Assembly (NCBI GenBank): GCA_024305405.1
Contig: JAKNDB010000109.1
Location: 3,596,001-3,660,000, forward strand
Length of the DNA: 64,000 bases
DNA from: Dirofilaria immitis
Taxonomy: Eukaryota; Nematoda; Chromadorea; Rhabditida; Onchocercidae
Reading direction: 5' to 3'
A program made the translations under genes and the position numbers. Shown in pieces: positions 49,953-62,451 of the stretch. Within the stretch, counting starts at the first letter, position 1; each line of letters starts with the position of its first letter. The notes beneath the pieces were generated by a model. That model was not told the DNA's origin. It saw nothing but the letters and a program-made list of their open reading frames with translations, and ran no database searches.

Positions 49953-52722
49953 CTAGAAATGATTTTCTTCTTGCAAAATATTAATTTTATTGACATTAAG
50001 GATTCATAATTTTACTCCAATAAAAAATTTTCCTCCATATAATTTCCCTCCAATAAAAAAAAGTATGAAGAAAAAAGATATTTTGTTCAAACACGATTGC
50101 AATCAACTATCACAGATACTTTTGGAATTGTCAGTTATAGTAAGAGTAATTAAACATAGCGACTGCTTGGCAAGATTCGCAGTAAAATTCTGACTTTCTA
50201 TTCTCCATGCTTAGGAATGCGAGACTGATCATTCATTTGTAAAAGCATTAAGAAACAGTAGAGATATCAGTAAGGAGATAACAGCTTCTTTTTCGATATA
50301 TGATAATCTTAATATTAGACATTATATTAATTAAGTTAGAAAAACAAAAAGAAACAAAATTTGCGATCGCCGAACCTTCAAAAAGCATATGAATAATAAG
50401 CGAAATAAAAACTCGTACAATATGACATCCATAAATTTTATGTTGTCCTTCTACATCGTGTGAAATGTATTATTCAGGAAAAAAATTTTTTCTGCCCCAT
50501 TCCTTTCCCGCATTTCTATTATTGCTATTCAGGAACTGCTATTATTATTTATCAGTATTATTCATATGAATTATTAATAACATCTGCAGATATTTTGAAT
50601 CTGCATGCTGGGTATCATATCATAGTTGCTCCAAATTTTAAAGTTGAAAAAGGCTTCAAGCAAAACATTTCTTCTGCCTGTACCATCTAACGAATAAATC
50701 ATGATTATTGATACATTAAAAGCTGCAAAATCCAAATCTGGATTAAATAATATTTAATTAGAATTATTCATGCGATTAAATTCTGTAATTCTAAACTAAT
50801 GACAAAAATTCTGCTTCAATTATTCGCTTCGTCAAGTGAATTCATTAGTCTATTTTACTGTCCAATGATGCTACTACTAATAAATTAAATATTACCAAGA
50901 AATGTTCACTCAGCAATGAATTAATTAGCTTATTTAAGCATTACTACTACATCCGTCTCTTTCTTTCATTAACTATGAAAATTTCTGATTAATAAGGACT
51001 AATGGTCATTATGCATGAAATTAACAGACATTCATGTTATTAAGTAACACACATATTCTTATTAAGTAATTTTTCAATTTTTATACAATTCGATCGTCAT
51101 AGAAAGAACTGAAAATGACAACGGATAAAGCGCAGTCGAACTGTTTCATTTTTCATGGAATATACTATATGTCAATACAACTATTGTTATTTCAACGTTA
51201 CGACAAAACAAATGACCTCGAGTTAGCGAATTTTTTATTTATGCTGATAAAATATATTAATCGTCCTGGGTTGTTCATTAAATGACTTAGTCTCTGCAAT
51301 CAAAAAGACATAAATTTTGAAATGAATCTATTGAATGAGATAATGATTCATCAAGCAATCAGGATTTACTTCTCCAAGCAATTTTTGTTTTTACACAGTT
51401 TGAATATGTTACAAGAAATGAGGTATTTGATATATTTTATCATGCTTAAAGGAGAATTTCTTCATTGTTTGTTTATTTTGTGTTGCCTATTTTAAAACTA
51501 AACATCAAGGAGAACTATGGCAAATAAATCACAAAATCTGTTCCTTTTAAAAATCAACAAATTTACAGGATTACTCCGTCTATTAACTAGAATTTGTTTT
51601 CTATTAACTACCCAAATTATCAAATTTTATCTACTTATATCAATCGTGCAAGATTTCGTAAAATAACAGAACAATATTTCTCTCGTGCATATATATATAT
51701 ACATAATATATCGGCCGTCCTACTAACCAAATTTTCAATGGAATAACTCGATTTCTTTTGCTTAGCAACTCATTATGCTGGAGACCTTTTAAGTAATTTT
51801 TTAACATAACTATATCAAATTAAATGCAGAATTAAATGATTTCGATATTTCATCATTACGTTAATAGAATAATTATCTCAGCGTTCCATGATTTCAATGA
51901 TCGAAAGTATTTTAGATCATGGAACAGTGAAATAATTATTTATCGAATATTTCGCATAAACACCACACCATATAATAGTTTGTGTAAAACAAATTTGTTT
52001 AGTCTGATCAGTGAATCGTAATACTAAAGCTATCATCTATCTATATAAGATATACAAAATGACCACCTATTCACGATTTCTTACTAAAAAGTGATTGTAA
52101 TGTTGTTCACTAAAATGAAATAAATGTATCAAAGGAGTTTCAAAGTTCGTCTCCAATCGATACTCTTAATAGCAACTAATGAAAAGAATTTATTTTATTG
52201 TTAATGAAAATCGACAGATTAATTTTATGAAATTTCTGTCAACATGCCAAGTTTTAGCATCAGTTTGAAATAGGTGCTGATTACTGCGGTTAAATAAGCC
52301 ATCGACATAGCATTAAAATATTGTTTTCATTATAAAATTAGTAATGAAAAAAAGAATTAATTCTAGGTAATCTTATGCTGGGATCGAAAATCAAAGAATG
52401 AAAATTTCAGTTTCACGAAATGGAAATAAGGAGAACCTGCATGAATTATAATGTATATCACATGGAGTAATATGCATATCTCAAGCAACTTTATTCTTTC
52501 ATACATGCATTTTACCACCCTTCAATTTATTGAGGGAATCTATTAATGAAGAATAATGAATATTAGATTCCGAAATTTCTACGGACAAAAAAAAGAATTA
52601 TACAATTGAAAAAAATATCGTATATAAAGTGCAAATACCTACAAACAGTTAGTTGATAAAGACATTGAAGGCGTTCAAAAATAATTAATTGCATCGCCTT
52701 TTCAAAGTTAAAGAATGTCAAA
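49953..52722. other. Intergenic DNA, 5' side of the EF-hand gene
   Basis: It should contain the missing first exon of the EF-hand gene; candidates such as a minus-strand ATG near 50039 lack a donor. A 73-base hairpin at 51868-51940 is listed separately. Nothing else was recognised. Confidence 0.45.
51868..51940. ncRNA. miRNA-precursor-like hairpin
   Basis: The arm 51868-51892 pairs with 51916-51940 at 22 of 25 positions around a 23-base loop, giving a 73-base foldback of the size and mismatch pattern typical of animal pre-miRNAs. The inner ten pairs (GTTCCATGAT / ATCATGGAAC) are perfect. It lies in non-coding DNA, not in a recognised repeat. No match to a known miRNA seed was made, and either strand could be the transcript. 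Confidence 0.4.
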
Positions 52723-52976
52723 CTAGTGATGCAACTGTTCACATAACTCGTTTTGTTTGGCATCACAGCTTGAAATCAATGTGATAAATAAGATGGTACC
52801 ACAAGCAGTGCATGCTGCAATAGGTGATACGCATTGAGCATAATATACATACTCACCTGCTGTGTGTTTCTGAACTGGGAGTTCGAGGAACAACATGTGC
52901 CCATACGTGTAAGTTAATCGTTTGTGATAACCTTCGTCAAGCAGAGCACGCGAAACACAATACCAGTTGTGCCGAT
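52723..52976 (-). CDS. Possible two-exon 3' end of an unknown cysteine-containing protein
   Basis: Exon 52976-52857 and exon 52814-52723 are both open in one frame, joined by a strong donor gtgagt and acceptor attgcag in matching phase 1, ending at TAG. The first contains RALLDEGYHKRLTYTYGH; the second contains CTACGTILFITLISSC and ends CEQLHH. The block is noticeably less AT-rich than its flanks. No upstream exon could be fixed and no domain was recognised. The plus strand is also open over much of this stretch (52824-53078), so the call is weak. Confidence 0.32.
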
Positions 52977-55519
52977 CTGTTTAAGACTATGCGTTTGACG
53001 ATAGTCGACCATCGCAAGCAGCAACTTCCACGCCCATCCAGTATTATATCTACTACGTATTGCATGCAGTTGCACTAAATGCCCAAGTATAGATTTATTC
53101 TCATGCCTTACTCTCAGAACTTCATATCACTATTCATCTTGACGACCCCAGGCTTAATTAAAGATCTCTGCAGGACAGAGACATTGTAATATTCCTTACA
53201 GGTTGCTACATAGAATTATGATCTAGCAAGCAAGAGAGAAAGTGTTTGTGGGTTTAAATAAAAAACTGATTTAATTTTTACGTCGCTAGAAAAATAAAGA
53301 AATTGACATTGTTGAAAATAATTAATTAATTAATTATCTAACAATGTGCTGCTTGGTTTTATAAAATAAGAAAAACTTTTTGCATTGTTTTTAGATATAT
53401 AAAAGAATATTTTTGAAACGAAAACAAAAAGGCCTTTAATCAATGGTCAACATCCAAGTAGCTGTAGAAAGTCAATTATTGCGATAAAAAAATATTATGA
53501 TATAATAATATTTTTTTTTGCAAAGATTATGTTTTAGAAAACCTCACTAGAGAAGAATGGAATCAATTTCGAATCAGTTGTGAAAGCACTTAAAATGCGG
53601 CATTGTCAACCAATTTCAGGAACCAGTAAAAAATAGTAACTGATTCGGAATTTCCTCAGAAGATCACCCATCAGTTCCCAAATTGTTAAGTTATTTCAAC
53701 CAGATGAGTGTGTTTTCATTATTAATTATGGAATGCATAGAAATTTTAGTAGTCATTCTTTTCTATCTACCTGTTCGATTTTTTGAGTTTTAAAATCAAT
53801 TTCTAGGAATTATATATTTTCAGACATCAGTGTTTCAACAGCATTCACTTCAAAGGAAATTTATATTCGTGTTCAACGGCATAGAAATAGCTCTTGCAGC
53901 AACAATTTTGCAATACGTTTTTATAAACGTTTATTAAAAGTTGTAGATGCTGATTTTTAATTCAAAGTTCACAACTCCATTTTCTCCTACTTCCTCAATC
54001 TAGCAAAATAATAGCTACTACTATTCGGCTTCTGAACAAGTTTCTTATCTGACGATCTAGCAACTAGTACGAACTAAAACGGTAGATAAAAATGATAAAG
54101 CAATGAAGATTATCGTTTTATGCAAAATATTCAAATATAAAGATTCTGAATATTCATGAAACACAGATTAGTATGTTATCAAAATTATTCACTACTATGG
54201 TAAGAATCACGGGAAAAAAATTTCTGAAATATATAGAGCAAGTCATGAACTCGAGATCACTGATAGGAAATTTCTATAGTTGACCTTAAGATTAAATGTA
54301 ATGGATAGGCTGATTCTAATTAACATATTCGCATCGTAAAAATTTGTCCTTTGCACTTTTTTGGATTATTTTGATTAATTACCAATAATCAATGTCGTCT
54401 CATTGAAGCGAATAATGAAATTTGATAGCACAAATGGTCGTACCGCCTCATACATATTCAAAGCAATTTCTTACCTTGTTTTCGGAAAGTAATTGCATAT
54501 GATTCTTCTTCTTTCAAAACATTTTCATATCTTCTAGGTTCTTCACAATAGTAGAATATTTCACCATAATAATAGAATATAGTTATGGATAGATTAACAG
54601 AGCTGAAACTATCAAAATCTTATTTTCAAACGCAACTTTGAAATGTTAAATATCCTTTTTGGGTACTAAGTGGGGTTTTTGTCCTTGAAACTGACATACA
54701 GTAGTTTGTTACAGCCACTTTTACAAAGAAGGTGAAGTTCAGGTCTGTTCCAATTTGCGGAAATTTTAAATCAAAACTGATAAGAGGAAATGATTGAAAT
54801 GCTGATAAATTTAGTTATTTTATACAATCAATATGTTCATTACAGTTTTTGACAACTGTCCAATGATTTTACTTCGATAAAAATTGGTTCTTATTATTTT
54901 AGTTATAAATTACTGATACAGAAAAGTGCAGAAAAGACAGTAATTGCTGATACCTTTGAGTTATGTATGACATTATAAAAATTATTCGAAGAATTTAATG
55001 GTGCCAGCAATCATAAATTCAGAAGGAATTACTGGTGTATTATAAATATTATCCACACTTTTGCTAAAATTAATTTGATATGCATTCACGGTCATATACC
55101 TCACTTTTTCTAAATTCATTAAATGTATGACTCCTCCCGACACCAACACTGCTACACAGTAATGGGTTGAATAATGGAATCAAAATAAAGCAAAAAGAAT
55201 CCATCTGACAAATGCGAAAACTCATTGCTTTCTAATTTTGAAGATGTTTTCGGAAATAGTTTTTTCTTACCAATTTATGTTTTAACATCTTCAGCCATGC
55301 AAGAATTTTTTATTGTAAATGAGAAAATGGATTGCTGAAAAATGTTTGATATAATTTTTATTTAATACCAAATTAAACAGAACTTAAACTGCGATCAAAA
55401 GAAAAATTTTGTACAACTGAATGGAAAATATGGGTGAAATAAATTTCTCAAATATATAAATAAACCACTGCTTAAAATCAATAATAGCCAGTCATCATTG
55501 GCTGTTTAAATTAAAAACA
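52977..55519. other. Mostly gene-free DNA
   Basis: The leftmost 120 bases remain relatively GC-rich and open in several frames and may hold another exon of the 52.7 kb candidate. TTAATTAATTAATTA-type tracts lie near 53320. No other exon was recognised. Confidence 0.45.
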
Positions 55520-57204
55520 ATGACGTTTATCGTGTATCCTATCGATATTACCGATATCATGGCAAAAGGATTTATCGCAAGTAAGTCTCTCCATGTACGC
55601 AAGAAGTTTTCTTTACGCGATTAGCTCACCTTATTAGATTGTATATGACAGTATATGATGGGAAGAAATTATTTCACTCGACATCCAATCAGCATGTAAA
55701 ACAGCGCTAATCTTGCCAGTCTCTGTTTCTATAGTAACAATTTTGACTATCTTTGACAAAAAATTGAAATTAATAGGATTTTCTACCATCTATATAATTC
55801 ATCCATCTTTTAGATCAAACAGGATTATCATTTCCATTGTAAGCCTGGTAAAAAAATTTTTAAGTACCATTTTCCTTTGCTTTTCAGAAGGTAATTAAAA
55901 ATTTGCTTCAATTACTAAGAGCAAACCTGATAATAAACCTCTCACAGAGAAAGCTTGTCAGAAGTATGCTGGATAGATAGAAATATTATAATTTGAAAGT
56001 AAACTATCTGGAAATGGTCTTTGGGATGTAAGCAACGGGGCATTCAAAAAATATCGCTGGAGATGTAAATCGATGAAGGTGTCAGGAAATTGATTGGATT
56101 AAATTTGATATTTCCATCAGTCAGGAGATCTCATCCTTCCACTGCATCTTTTATCAACGAATAAAATGTTGGAACAATTCAATAAATAATTGCTTCCAAC
56201 TTCTCTCCCGCATCCAAGAAATAACGATACAATCAGTTCGTCTCTATTAACTTGAATTAATGATTGCTATTTCAGTATAGTAATTTGAGTTATCTGAATT
56301 TTGAATTGAAAATGCAAACACCAAATTCCAACATCCTCCATGCTAAATTCGTCCAATGATCGATTAATAGTGATAGGTTAAGGAAAATTAAGTGGAAACA
56401 ATTTTTATTTGAGCTTTGTGAATTCTCAAAATTAAAACTTAGAATTCAGTTTTTCATATAACTTTAATTTCATATATCTTTAATAATGGCAGCTTCATTG
56501 TTTCGATCGAAAGAGTTTCATGAATTTTAAAATTTTGAAAATTCTTGGGACTCAAAGTCATGGAATATGATCATAAGCATCATTAATACTATGTATTAGA
56601 AATATGTAATTCACTATGCGTTTGCATCAGAATTAGAAAATGATATAATACACTTCAGAATTTTGAACAAACTTATTTCTCTATACTTCTGATTTTCTTT
56701 ATCTGAAAAATATTAACTTTTGAAAGATTAATTAGGTATTTTGCTTCATGATTATTTTACTAAATTATTTCCAAAGAATAGTCTTTGTTTCGTCTTTGTC
56801 GTAAGTCTTTAGAATGCTTTTAAGTCAGTCAGACTGGAATTGTCGCGCAAGTTTTTTCCGTTTTCATGTGAGGAAATGAAGACGATAGATAGACTATCTC
56901 AAGCGAAACGCATCATGATAATATATTGGTTCCCGAGGTAAGATCATGCCTATCTGTCCAGTTAAATCAATTCAGCTACCAAAGAAAAAGTACCGAAGAT
57001 GAAGTAAAGGAACTCGATATATCACCACCAAATCAAAAGAAAAATTATGTTAGCAATACGTTCAAGAAACGAATTGTCAAAGACAAAATCAAACGTAAAC
57101 TTTGCACTAGTATGATCGAATTAACAAATCAAAATGAAAATGAACTTCTTCAACGGATGGAAATACCACAAAAGAAAAAGAAGTGGAAAAGTATGCAAAT
57201 ATAG
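55520..57204 (+). CDS. Hypothetical basic protein, about four exons
   Basis: Proposed exons: 55520-55580 (MTFIVYPIDITDIMAKGFIA then a perfect gtaagt donor, phase 1), 55691 to about 55730 (TCKTALILPVSVSI), 56813-56937 (SVRLELSRKFFPFSCEEMK, then RLSQAKRIMIIYW, donor gtaaga) and 56976-57204 (KSTEDEVKELDISPPNQKK, then a Lys/Arg-rich tail ending KKKKWKSMQI). Phases match at each join. The last intron would be only 38 bases, short but tolerable for a nematode. There is no signal peptide; the C-terminal basic clusters (FKKRIVKDKIKRK, QKKKKW) look like nuclear localisation or nucleic-acid contact. I do not recognise the family. AATAAA at about 57214 follows the stop at once. Exons between 55.73 and 56.81 kb may have been missed. 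Confidence 0.5.
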
Positions 57205-57220
57205 TCGGCGACAATAAAGG

Positions 57221-57265
57221 TATTTGAAGTTATTACAGCTAGAAAAGCTGTCATAACTTCAAATA
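57221..57265. other. Strong hairpin immediately after a gene end
   Basis: TATTTGAAGTTATTACAGCT (57221-57240) pairs with AGCTGTCATAACTTCAAATA (57246-57265) at 19 of 20 positions around a five-base loop. It begins 17 bases after the stop codon and just after AATAAA, so it may lie in the mRNA 3' end or mark a small foldback element. Confidence 0.75.
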
Positions 57266-57599
57266 TTTGTCATGATGATTATGAGTTGGCTTTACAGCGA
57301 TTAAGCTAACAAAAAGAAAAACGTCTCTTGCCATCATCACGAAATCACTCTACAGTGAATTACTCAATCAAAAGAAATGATCGAGAGTGAGAATCAATCA
57401 TTGAAGCATTATTAAGAATTTTATGATAGCTGGATGCCAACTTGAGAATTTACAGCATTCTAGTATAGAAGTCGTCAGTGGAAGTAAATTACCTTCGTGA
57501 ATATTAGATAAATTGTACTAATCAAAGAAATAACAAAAAACAATTCCTGACAAAACTAGTGTAACGAAACGAAGAAATCACTAGATGTCTAACTCTTAG

Positions 57600-59404
57600 T
57601 AGAGGAAAACCATTAATAGAACTTAGAACAAAACGAGCTTCAGGCAAAAGCATTGGTCATAATTACATTGAAGCAACCTAAGCAAAAGCTGACTACGGAA
57701 TCAAAGAAAAGTTCTTTATGGTTAACAAAGATAGAAGACCTTGCGCGTTTTGCAATAAAGATCATTAGAATAATCAGTGCCATATTTATCCCACGTTCAA
57801 ACCCGACTGGAAAGTCTGGAAAAATTCATGCATGTACCAATAAAACCATTTCACTCAATTCTTCGCAAAACTCAAACTTTCACAACAATTATCAGGTATA
57901 CTTGTAGGAGTAAGAGCTATTAGATGAAGGAACTTACACAACTTATAAATTATGAAATATGGTGGAAAGATCCGACATGGTCGAAAGAAAATAAAACTAA
58001 CTGGCTACGATGAGAATTTAAACCCAAAAAAATTCCTAAATTAAGAAAGAACAATTGCAAAGGTAACTGCTCCAATTCTTATTTAAAAAATAAAACTTAT
58101 TAACAGAAATCGTTTTAAAAATGGAAATTATTAAGAACAACCGCTTGGATCATTAAAATTGTCAACGAAACAAAAACTGTCATGGCTATAACCGATTTCA
58201 GCTGAGAAAAATCGACTCACAAGTGATTAATACAAATTAGTGGAATGTATATTAAATTAGCAGGATGGAATCAGACAAACAAAATCGGAAGGTTCGACTG
58301 AAGAAGAAGTAAATGGAATCTCTATTACAGTGAGGAAGAAAACCTGATCAAGAAGATGGTTGGAAAATTCAGAACTAGATGAGAATAGCAAACATCCAAT
58401 TTATCTCCTAAGGCATAATCGAGTAACAGAACTTATCACATAACGAAAACATGAAAATCATACTATGTTGGAGCTATCTATAAGCTACAAAAGATAAAGG
58501 AAAGAACCGAAATCAAACGAGTCATTAATAAATGCATGATATATAAAAGATGGACTTCCAAACCACTCAAATTACTTGTCATGGTAACTTTCCGGACACC
58601 CGAGTTAAACGCTGTAATCTTTCGTTCACGTTGGATTGGATTTCTGGCCCTCTTCCAATTAAAGGAGATACTAGCGTAACGAAATATTCACATGTTTCAC
58701 CACAAGAGCAGTGCGCTTAGAACCAATGGATATCTGCAGAAAATCTTCTACATGTTCTGAAAAGGGTTTATAGCTCGACTGGATACCCGGAATTAATACT
58801 AAGCGATAATGCAACTCGATTTCAATTGATTTTAAAACTATGGAGGAAATACGGAATTATACGACCATATGGCAGAAAAAGGGATGATCTGGAAAACTAC
58901 AACATCGGGCTCCATGCAATTTATGAAAGATTGATTGCATTAACGAAAAGAGCAATGAGAGAAACTACTAGAAAAAACCAATACGAGAAAGAAGATTAAT
59001 AACTTCAATAATAGAAGTAGGAGGAATACTCAATATCGATCATCTACCACTAATGTGAACTTCGACGATTATGTGGTTATTTGTCCACTTGACTTCCTTT
59101 CTCCTCATGTTTCACAACTCTGCTAATTTATAATAATCATAATCAAGATGGATTTATTCCTCGTATAAAAATGACTACATTAAGGAGTCTTAGAGAAAAA
59201 TCACAAAAAGAACATATTTCTCTTAAAAATGTAGAAACACGAACACCACTTGAAGGCGAGATTGTATTAGTCAATGAGCCAAAATTTCCTCGCGGTGTAT
59301 GGGAATTAGCTAAGATAAAAGAAATCAAAAAGGGCAAAAATGAAGAAGTAAGGAATGCGTTGCTAGCAATGCCAAATGTTTCGAGAACAAGAAGCGCAGT
59401 AAAA
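57600..59404 (+). pseudogene. BEL/Pao retrotransposon gag-pol remnant, heavily decayed
   Basis: In order on the plus strand: a Gag-type zinc knuckle at about 57740-57800 (PCAFCNKDH, then a stop where Trp is expected, then NNQC); an integrase zinc-binding region near 58395-58540 ([15 protein letters not shown], later VINKCMIYKRW in which the second Cys of the usual pair is Tyr); the integrase core near 58620-58830 (ISGPLPIKGD, SAENLLHVLKR, GYPELILSDNAT with one catalytic Asp); and the Pao-typical C-terminal domain (DUF5641-like) at 59171-59404 (PRGVWELAKIKEI). Multiple stops and frame changes interrupt every part. Protease, reverse transcriptase and RNase H could not be recognised and seem deleted, as zinc knuckle and integrase lie only about 0.6 kb apart. 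The copy cannot make a working protein. Confidence 0.85.
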
Positions 59405-60049
59405 TGACTAACTCGAACAGAACTTTCCTGGTAAATCGTATTCGATAATGAAAGATTGACTTTTAATAGTTGTGATTTTAGTAATATCAATCCAAGAGAC
59501 AGTGGAAAAACAGTATAAATGGATATCTGGCATTCTATCCAATGTACTAAGAAAGTGGAATTGCGAAGAGTTCTCAGAAACCAATTTCTTTTCCGCCGAA
59601 GTCACCATTATATACGTATATAACAACTACATCACTTCTTCACACGTCTGTAAAGATTTAAAAAAATCAAAGGAAACTAAACGATAATAACTTAAAGCAA
59701 ATCTCTTCTAATAAATGGAATACGAATGATGAAAATTATATTCATATGATTGGCTAGGTATGAGATGTCAATCAACTTCAATTTTTGTATTTATGGAAGG
59801 AAAAATTAATCTTACGATGGAAAGTTAACGTCCGATTTCGATAATACTGAACATTGTGAAACTCAAAGTGGTAAGTTGAGCAACTCAAAGTGACAAGCAT
59901 TGTTTTCTGGAATAAAAACGAAGCTACAAATAATTCCTCATATAGAAAAATTGGGAAATTCAATGCTCGTATGTGTATGAATCACTTTATCATAAAGGAA
60001 TTTAAAATTCATTTGTTTTCACTCACTGTGAATTTATTAATCCTAATCC

Positions 60050-60660
60050 AATAAAAGGTGGTATTTGCCGGCGAAAGCCTGTATTAATTTTCTATATAAG
60101 CAAAAGATTAAATGAAAGATGTTAACGGAATTAAAAGATTTAATCATTACATGAGAGGCATCAAAGTAATAAAGGGGAAGGAAAATCAAAGGCTTTAAAA
60201 GGAGTAAATTTCAAAGAGGTCAGTGGATCAGTTCAATCACTTCAGTAAATAACGACAGTCAGCCTTACCAACGAGACAGTATTCGGGTTCACTAAGCGGC
60301 TTCAACGATCCAACAGCACAAATGACAATTCGAAGGAGCAAAGATTAAGCTGAAGTGAGATGCAAGCAATAAAGTAGAAAAAGCGTGACAGTAATAAAAG
60401 AGTTGCGACATCCTGCTAACATCCAAACTTTTGTTGATATCTTTTGTTTTTTACAGTGCGTTATTCATCTAATTTATATCATTGCTTCAACCTTCTTGTT
60501 TAATTCATATCATTGTTTAATCGTACCATAATTTTGTACAATTTACACCATAAGCGTAATATTGTATTATAACACCCAAGCCTATTTTTAACCTATTTCA
60601 GCCAATCATATTACCAAAAACGATCAACTTCCAATCAACAACAAACAAAAAAAAGCCTTT
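60050..60660 (+). mobile_element. 3' LTR-like region of the BEL/Pao remnant
   Basis: Follows the DUF5641-like end by about 650 bases and shares its right-hand part with the 45.0-45.6 kb block: GCGTAATATTGTATTATAA near 60554 and CCAATCAACAACAAACAAA at 60631. The left boundary is not clear. No matching 5' LTR was found upstream of 57.6 kb, so the element is 5'-truncated or rearranged. Confidence 0.55.
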
Positions 60661-62451
60661 AGTTTTGAAGAGTAAAGAAAAAGAAATATATATATATATT
60701 TTTCTCATCATGATTATGATCGATATGGAAAATTCAATTAAAACACACAAACGAGGTAATGTTAAAGGGAATCAATCATTCGCTACAGAACTAAATCTGA
60801 TTAAAATATCTTATCCAGAAAGCGTTTAACTTCAACACCTTTTGATAGTTAACAGCTGGAATTTAATCAACGATTGAACATAGCATGCCAAAGAAGTTGT
60901 AAAAATTGAAATAACTTTTTAATAATAATAGAATAGTTATCAATTAGTAATCTGACTCTGTCGGCAAGAGCAATAAGAAACTGCTAATCACTCCTTGCAA
61001 ACCGAAAATATAGAAATGCATTTCTTCGAATTCAAAGGTGAATTAATAAGAGAATTTGAAATCGAACAATTAGTGCAGAATTGAAAATATTAGCTCAGAT
61101 CAAAAACTATTAATCTAACAACCATGGAGTCGAAGACTGAAATCTTTTGGAAGAAATTAGCCAAAAGGCGAAGAATTAATGGGAGAACTAGGAAATTAAT
61201 TTGATAAAGCTGCGGAAATGATAGACAAATTATCGAAATTGGCAAAACATTAAAAATTGATTATCCTTGATGTAAATATTTTTGTATTACCACTAATAAT
61301 AATTGCTATTAAGTTGGAACTTGGTTTAATTTGTTCAGTATGTTTTAAATCTTTTGTGAAAAAGCAGATTCTGAGCATTCATTCCCATGAAAGTCATGTA
61401 AACTACCTCATTAAAAAAGGGGAAAGGATATATTTATTAAACAAAACGTAATTAAATGAAATTTATTTCATTATGATCCTCAATGTATTTTCCCTAAAAT
61501 ATTTAATCTCTTCAGTCAGGAATATCCAAATAACTGAAATATTTTATATTTCGCATAACTGATTATCTAACATAAACGAAAATGTTGCTATGTCTGATGT
61601 AATGAACTGTTTATCTAATTCTCATTTTTGTTATCACCAAGCCTATCTTCAATGGTAGAATACCATAAATTAATTCACAACTAACTCACATGTAAATATT
61701 TTCGGTATTATAACAAAGTCTGTGCGCAGTGCTTAAAATATTTTCCCATCAAATAGCCATGCTTACACAACGGTAGGAATGTTTTTAAAACATCTTCATT
61801 ATAAAAAGTTTGTTATTCGTTTGAGATATCATTTTCGCTACCTTAATTCTTTGTGAGCAATTCTTCCAAAAATATTTTAATTCTTGATTTTATTTCAATT
61901 GTATGGACGATATATCTTTATTGTATTTTGCGTAGTAATAAACACTAATAGAAGTCATATTGACGCGTTTCGTTTGAAATACCCTTATCGCCCCTACTTC
62001 GAGAAAGAAATCAAATTTCAATCGCAATTGCATATATCATTAATAACTTTATCGTTTCTTCTTTAATATATTTCAATTAAATTTCATGAATAATCTGTAC
62101 AGTACAGTGATAGAGCATTGCTGACACTTAACATCTACTGATTAGCATGAAATTTATGCATTTCTTCTTCATTTATATGCATAGTGTGTAATTAATCTTT
62201 GCTGAACCTTTAGATTTTTGATTTTCGTTCGTGAAACTTCACTTTTGATTCCTAATAATTGTTTTTCCTAAAGTTCTCAACATGCTTTATCTGTAGCTTG
62301 TTATCATTCTTTTCACTTATTTGATTAGGATTATTTTGTGAAGAAAAGCTGTAAAGTTGATAGTCCGTGCACAAATCCACGTCACTTACTTTTAATACAT
62401 CTAATCTTTACTGCATTTATGAATATTTCCCTTTTAGTTTTAATATCATCA
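60661..62451. other. Intergenic DNA with an isolated zinc-finger-like frame
   Basis: Contains a TA tract near 60690, AT-rich text that may still belong to retroelement debris up to about 61250, and the frame at 61257-61451 described separately. The promoter of the R-K-x-S repeat gene should lie at the right end. No other exon was seen. Confidence 0.45.
61257..61451 (+). CDS. Isolated open frame with one C2H2 zinc-finger pattern
   Basis: A 64-codon frame contains CSVCFKSFVKKQILSIH followed by SHESH, which fits the C2H2 finger spacing C-x2-C-x3-F-x5-L-x2-H-x4-H exactly. A perfect match by chance is unusual, so this may be one exon of a zinc-finger gene or a relic of one. An acceptor-like ttgttcag falls inside the first Cys pair, and no upstream exon was found. 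There is no linker or second finger. Confidence 0.3.
   Translation: MIILDVNIFVLPLIIIAIKLELGLICSVCFKSFVKKQILSIHSHESHVNYLIKKGERIYLLNKT

Noticed and set aside
52824..53078. 84-codon plus-strand frame with many His and Cys
   Set aside because: Antisense to the two phase-matched minus-strand exons; no splice sites or domain.
59143..59490. 115-codon minus-strand frame
   Set aside because: Antisense shadow of the DUF5641-like end of the Pao remnant.
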